DNA of 11,604 nucleotides from Larix sibirica (lineage: Eukaryota; Streptophyta; Pinopsida; Pinales; Pinaceae), in assembly GCA_004151065.3 (NCBI GenBank), contig NWUY0300049075.1:1-11604 (forward strand), written 5' to 3'. Under the pieces are notes generated by a model. It was not told where the DNA came from. It ran no database searches and worked only from the letters and a program-made list of their open reading frames with translations. Each line of letters starts with the position of its first letter. Within the stretch, counting starts at the first letter, position 1. Of the stretch, positions 7,525 through 11,604 are shown piece by piece. Position numbers and translations under genes: made by a program.

Positions 7525-8103
7525 CATTTGTCATCTGTGTCATTGCATAAGTTGCACATGGATGCAAAATCCGTGAAGGATACCATTTCGATTACTTTGT
7601 TTCTTCTCATATGCAAGCCACACATTAATATTTGAAAGGTCCCATGCACAAAGAAACAAAGTGCGGGTGCAAAGACAGATCAAGTGAAGCATTTGTTGTC
7701 ATTTGTGACATTGCATGCACTACACATGGAATGAAAAAGTTGTGAAGAAACCATTACAATGCTTGTTTAGTGTTTCAACAAGGGCAGTAGTCAGGGTTCC
7801 ATGCATGAAGAAACAGAGGCTAGGTAACAGGATCAGGCCAAGCATTTAGCATTTTTCCAGTAACAGGATCATTAACTCCTTCTCACCGTCAATGCACTTT
7901 AGGAGTTGGCTCTCTTGTTCATTCGATGGTGCTTCATTGTGAAACTGACCAGGTAGGCATTCGACGTCTATTTATCCCACAGAGGAACCACCCTTGGCTA
8001 AGGTATGTTCATAACGCTTCAATACTCCCACATGAAATAAGTGAAAGATTTTGTGCTTTTGCTCGCTGGTTTTTCCTGTCAGAAACTTGAATTCATAGGC
8101 TGT
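7525..8103 (-). pseudogene. block B: shorter second copy of block A, with an extra 5' exon part
   Basis: Read on the minus strand from 8103, just after an intron-like TTTTATTTTCAAG acceptor, the frame opens with TAYEFKFLTGKTSEQKHKIF and HLFHVGVLKRYEHTLAKGGS. It then meets the same TAA as block A and resumes as LPGQFHNEAPSNEQESQLLK and GEKELMILLLEK. Between about 7757 and 7850 it has only some 95 bp where block A has about 600, so the 142-residue frame is missing. The 3' part matches block A, including its internal duplication. The phrase GTAACAGGATCA occurs twice (about 7825 and 7861) at the edge of the missing part, which suits a repair-type deletion. Block B keeps the more complete 5' end, but it is broken. 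Family unknown. Confidence 0.6.
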
Positions 8104-8289
8104 CTTGAAAATAAAAATAAACAAGTTTTGTTGATGGACTCAAGGTGTTATCTAACCATCCTAAATTATCCCATCATTCATAGAGATATTCATGGGTAGT
8201 AGTTTCTAGAATTCTGCATAGAATCATTAAGTGATCAACAAACTAAAAGGATTAATAAACAATATTTAACAAAATGTTTAAAGAAAGTG
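8104..8289. other. AT-rich spacer upstream of block B
   Basis: No gene is visible. On the minus strand the part nearest block B is a T-rich tract ending in CAAG, suitable as an intron end for the block B exon. The rest has no recognised structure. Confidence 0.35.
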
Positions 8290-8299
8290 CAGTTGTACA

Positions 8300-8475
8300 G
8301 AGTCGAGCGCTGCGTGGAGGTGCTAAAAGATCTGTGACCTTCACTAGAGAGCAGAGTTGCTAGACCCTTGGTGTATAACAGCTGCGTCAAGCGCTACGTG
8401 GAGGTGCTGAAAGACCTGTGACCTTAACTAGATAGTAGAGTTGCTAGACCCTTGGTAAAAAACAACTGCAAGGGA
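8300..8475. repeat. 84-bp tandem duplication, two full units plus a partial third
   Basis: The phrase GCGCTGCGTGGAGGTGCT at 8307 recurs as GCGCTACGTGGAGGTGCT at 8391. Both are followed by AAAGA(T/C)CTGTGACCTT and AGAGTTGCTAGACCCTTGGT. The period is 84 bp. A third unit begins (TTGGT..AA.AACAACTGC) and fades. It lies immediately upstream of the MYB fragment. Frames through it carry stops. Confidence 0.85.
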
Positions 8476-8478
8476 TGA

Positions 8479-8673
8479 TTGCAGGAAACAGTCTCAAACA
8501 TCGACACCACTGCAATTCTTTTCATTAACTATTGGGTTCAGTTGCCTGGGCAGACTAATGACGAGATTAAGAATTATTGCAACACACAGATCAATAGAAG
8601 GAATAGAAGGAAGAGACATGGATTACCTCTTTACTCAGATCAATGGAAGGAAGAGACATGGATTATCGCATGA
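8479..8673 (+). pseudogene. R2R3-MYB fragment, GAMYB-like (end of R3 repeat)
   Basis: GAMYB-type factors bind DNA through two MYB repeats and act in gibberellin and reproductive programmes. Codons 22-53 read LPGQTNDEIKNYCNTQINRR and on to RRKRHGLPLYS (8542-8637). This is the R3 recognition helix and the basic stretch plus GLPLYP-like tail typical of GAMYB proteins. The residue that is Trp in nearly all plant R3 repeats (KNYWNT) is Cys here, and R.D is Q.N. Nothing before codon 20 matches MYB, so R2 and most of R3 are absent. After the tail a 40-bp tandem duplication repeats the RKRHGL...PLY coding stretch, then a stop follows at 8671. Pseudogene or captured fragment. Later sequence (to about 8870) has short GAMYB-compatible readings such as FLSNLAQKG, but not convincingly. 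Confidence 0.75.
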
Positions 8674-8690
8674 TCTACCTCTACAGCAAT
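8587..8690. repeat. 40-bp tandem duplication within the MYB fragment
   Basis: GGAAGAGACATGGATTA occurs at about 8609 and 8649, with CAGATCAAT.GAAGG before each. The second copy has a further short insertion before ACCTCTACAGCA, so the GLPLY codons appear twice. Confidence 0.75.
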
Positions 8691-8920
8691 CCAACAACCT
8701 GAATCAGTCATCATGAGTTCTTGTCAAACTTGGCGCAGAAAGGATACGTTCTTAGCTTCTTGGTACCAGATGAAAACAACAACATTCAAGGGAACTTCAG
8801 CCAGGACTTGCATCACATCCTTAAGTACCTAATATTGAACATGAGTACCTAATATCACATGAGTGATGGTTTCAGCTCCTTGTGCTTCTGGCTACCTTAG
8901 GTGTTCTTGCAGCCTAGGCG

Positions 8921-9232
8921 GTGCAGAGAGTTCCAGTAAGTGTAGCAATACAGAGGCGGTGTAGTTGCATCGTGCAGGGAGATTCAGTAAGTGTGGCAAT
9001 CCAAAGGCGGTGCATCTGCAAGTTGGCAATGAAAATGCAACCATTTGGAAAGACACTGGTATAAATTCAATGTACGGAATGCATTAAAAGTCAGTTGTAT
9101 TCCCAATACCTTCGATGTAAATGCAATGTACTGAATGCATTAAAATCCTGTTGTATTCCCAATACCCTACGCGGCCGCTGCGGCAAAAAATGCCTGAAAC
9201 TTTGGTTAAAATGGAAACTTTGGTTAAAATGT
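8921..9232. repeat. series of short two-copy tandem duplications (51, 56 and 18 bp)
   Basis: Three separate duplications follow one another. AGTAAGTGT.GCAAT recurs at 8935 and 8986 (51 bp), with flanking GTGCAG.GAG and AGGCGGTG also shifted by 51. TGTAC.GAATGCATTAAAA followed by TTGTATTCCCAATACC recurs at 9071 and 9127 (56 bp). GAAACTTTGGTTAAAATG recurs at 9196 and 9214 (18 bp). Each is present about twice only. No coding frame through the region is supported. A GC-rich GCGGCCGC at 9171-9178 lies between the last two. Confidence 0.8.
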
Positions 9233-9239
9233 ATATTGC

Positions 9240-10240
9240 GGATTAGGTCAACTTTAACTAATACAAAGTCAACGCTAATCGAATACAAGAGTGCTATGGC
9301 AGGGACTAATAATATACGGATGGTAAAGGTTGATGAGTATGACAAGAGTTCAACTAACATATATTATCCCCATTAAATTTAAACCGTCTACTAATTCTTT
9401 TGTGCATTCCTTATACAATCATATCCAATGTCAAAACCCTTTACATGTATTGCAAGCCAGTCAAGAAACAAGTCATTTAGGATAGGTCACATCATCAACA
9501 CAACACTTAGCATATATATAAGGACAATATAAAAGCACAACTCTTAGCATATATCAAAACAATATAAAACATAGTTTAGAGCATAATTTCGCTTAACACT
9601 TAAAAAAATAAGTTAGCTTTTTTTATCTAACAATTTCCATTGACAAAGATAAGTAAGCACTACATAAGATAAGGAAGCATTAATGTTACCATCATAAGAA
9701 TCGTATATAAAATGAAAAATCCATCCCTAAGGGACTAAAAAACTATGAATGGTGAGAATATTCTACAACCAATTACAACTTGCAAGAATATAAGAACACA
9801 AGCTAACAACATATCGACCATGAAATCAAGATAGTTCATAATGGAAACACAACCATTTACATGACTATAAAGGTTCATTTTTCAATATTTACCCATGACT
9901 CTTGGCAGTATATCTTATAAACTCTTAGCCTTCCCAGAATACTTGAACATCCAACCTTAATTTATTCATCCTAAATTTGGTGATGAGGATAGTCTTTAAT
10001 AAAAATGTTCAATATTTCAATTACCCTCCATTCACATCATACTNTTCTTTTGATTATAATAATACAAGGGTATATTTCTCATTATTTCATTGCAATTGTC
10101 TCTTTTATTTGTTTTTTTCATTTGTAATATCTATATACCTAGGTTGTATTGTAAGTTTAAGGGATAAGGGACACTATAAGTTGTATCATAGAACTTTCCT
10201 AAGCCAACACATCTCCATATTTTAGTAGATTATTTTTTTA
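9240..10240. other. AT-rich spacer with two small tandem duplications
   Basis: No gene is supported. CACAAC.CTTAGCATATAT followed by ACAATATAAAA recurs at 9499 and 9536 (37 bp). AGATAAG.AAGCA recurs at 9647 and 9667 (20 bp). The 82-codon frame at 9977-10225 is low-complexity Phe/Tyr/Ser-rich sequence expected from AT-rich DNA, and it crosses an unresolved base at 10044. Confidence 0.5.
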
Positions 10241-10662
10241 AGCTAGAGATGTGTTTGAGCATCTTTAAATAACACATATATTTGTCATTCAATGTGTAAA
10301 CCTATGGTCATGGGAGAATACATGTAGAAAATACAAGTTGCATCACCTTGTTGTACACTCTTGTAACCTTTGTTGGTACCCATTCGAGTAGCACTGCATC
10401 AAACAACACATATATATGAAATTTCCTTCCATGTACTCTCTAGTATATTGAAATCCCTCTAGGAGCACCTAAAGTTATCCTTACATAAATTTACATCCAT
10501 CATATTTATGTAGTACATGGAGAACAACATTCAAGGAGATCACTCTTGTACATATGAGGGATTTGGATAGTATAGTTAAGAGTATAGCCTAACCTCCTTA
10601 GTTAGTTCCATGAAATATTTAGTGGAGTACTATTGTTGGAAACACTTTAGTATATCAAAGAG
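10241..10662. other. AT-rich spacer without supported gene
   Basis: I see only short broken frames on both strands and no repeat or RNA structure. Some minus-strand readings near 10370-10440 are mildly protein-like but interrupted. Confidence 0.4.
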
Positions 10663-10848
10663 CTATAGCACTTTACACTCCTTTATCCTTAGGACCCTAC
10701 AAACCCTAGCCTCTGTAATAAGATAATGAATTTCGTACATCTTTTCATCTAGCATACATTTGGAAATTATGTCAATGTAGTAATACTCATAAGGGAGTAA
10801 TACTTTTACTAATGGATTAAAAAAAAGACTGGGTCCATCTTGTACCAT
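10663..10848 (-). pseudogene. possible coding remnant, unidentified
   Basis: Sixty-one open codons on the minus strand include LPYEYYYIDIISKCMLDEKM and YEIHYLITEARVCRVL. The composition is balanced, not merely AT-driven, which sets it apart from the nearby random frames. No family is recognised, and the flanking sequence on both sides is interrupted in this frame. It overlaps the start of the plus-strand remnant beginning at 10813, so at most one of the two is real there. Confidence 0.2.
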
Positions 10849-11287
10849 TATGGGATACCTATCTCAAAATATTCCTTGCGTCATGCTAATCACATGGGTA
10901 TACATATTGAGAAACCCTTTATGGGTGGACCTACAAGACAATCGTTAGTGATACCTATTAAACATTTCACCTCCAACCCCTCATCATATTGAGATAATTT
11001 AGGGATACCACTTTGGTGGAATCTCAAGTGGTCCCATGGTTAATACTCACACCATGAAAACCATTGAAGATACACTTGAAAAGATGCAAAATAAGTAGTA
11101 TAGGGTTTTCGAATATATTAATAAGCTTGAAAAATAGTTTGTTATAATTCTCACCCAAATTGATCAACAAATGGAAAAAATAGATGGTGCATCTTTAGGC
11201 CCCACTAGGAAAGTTAATGGCCCCCATGAAGGACAAGAAGCCATAATTCCACAAGGATATACCTCCAAGGAAATCATCAGTGGATGA
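10813..11287 (+). pseudogene. frame-shifted coding remnant, possibly retroelement gag
   Basis: A first frame, open from 10813 to 10992, reads HYGIPISKYSLRHANHMGIH and IEKPFMGGPTRQSLVIPIKH. Sense then moves to the next frame: GYHFGGISSGPMVNTHTM and KTIEDTLEKMQNK. It continues as VFEYINKLEK, ILTQIDQQMEKIDGAS, and a Gln/Gly/Pro-containing tail ending at TGA 11285-11287. The second part has three in-frame TAGs (11000, 11096, 11135), two of them inside an otherwise regular charged helix that resembles a coiled coil. A charged helical N-terminal region like this would suit the start of a plant Ty3/gypsy gag, but no zinc knuckle is seen and the assignment is inference. Not functional. Confidence 0.35.
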
Positions 11288-11604
11288 ATATTCTCATCCT
11301 ATACTTTCTTTCAAGGAACCTGATGATGCCCCGGAATTTGCAGCAACAGCAGTTAGGGATTCTCCCCAGTAAGCAAGCCCAATTAGATCGCTCACCGTTT
11401 GGTGTGGGGAATCCGTCNGTTTGTTGAGCTCATTCATATTGCTGGCCCTCCTGAAAAATGCTTCATCTTTTTCAAACTAATCTACATATTCAAAACATAC
11501 TTTGATAGCTGCATAATGTTTTACAAATTTGCCGCAGTTGTCATTTCGATGAAAAATATTCTCTCCAAAATGGAAAATTTCCAATTCCTGAGCAAAATAT
11601 TCAG
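11288..11604. other. 3' edge of window, no supported gene
   Basis: No frame is supported. A near-perfect inverted repeat pairs GGATTCTCCCCA (11357-11368) with TGGGGAATCC (11405-11414), around about 36 bases. It could form a hairpin but has no known role. An unresolved base lies at 11418. Confidence 0.4.

Noticed and set aside
9091-9376. Overlapping frames of about 90 codons on both strands
   Set aside because: The codons come from the 56-bp and 18-bp tandem duplications (for example repeated LKLWLKWKLWLK). They are by-products of repeats, not genes.
9977-10225. 82-codon open frame on the plus strand
   Set aside because: It is Phe/Tyr/Ser-rich low-complexity sequence typical of AT-rich DNA, crosses an unresolved base, and resembles no family.

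Overview
The window looks like intergenic DNA from a large, repeat-rich plant nuclear genome, and a conifer or other gymnosperm is my best guess. The base composition is AT-rich. There is no long intact reading frame, no rRNA or tRNA and no prokaryote-style gene packing. The recognisable pieces are plant-type and broken: an R2R3-MYB (GAMYB-like) fragment, Ty3/gypsy reverse transcriptase and RNase H remnants, and an LTR edge with an Asp-tRNA-type primer binding site. Single unresolved bases at 6221, 10044 and 11418 suggest draft or clone-based sequence. The species call is inference.

Layout. Positions 1-1130 hold a run of about four diverged units of roughly 175 bp. Read on the minus strand, each unit contains an exon-like core of 81-82 bases bounded by splice-like signals. 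Positions 1130-3030 show no gene I can support. Positions 3034-3640 (minus) hold unidentified but sense-rich frames. Positions 3870-4400 (minus) hold the decayed gypsy RT/RNase H. Positions 4812-5132 (plus) hold one open exon-like segment, possibly from a fidgetin-like AAA ATPase gene. Positions 5231-6216 (block A, minus) and 7525-8103 (block B, minus) are two copies of one unidentified gene-like sequence. Block A carries a 142-residue open frame that block B lacks. Between the blocks sit an LTR-like sequence (6375-7112) and its adjoining primer binding site (6356-6370), also on the minus strand.

Positions 8290-9240 hold a MYB fragment embedded in a cluster of short two-copy tandem duplications. 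Positions 9240-10660 are AT-rich without visible genes. Positions 10813-11287 (plus) hold a frame-shifted coding remnant with three TAG stops, possibly retroelement gag.

Nothing here looks like a functioning pathway. The main story is decay and rearrangement: gene fragments captured or duplicated next to an LTR element, and stop codons that are nearly all TAG at apparent glutamine positions, as expected from deamination of methylated CAG. The most unusual arrangement is the host-gene-like block A lying just downstream of an LTR and primer binding site, in the same orientation, where gag would be expected.
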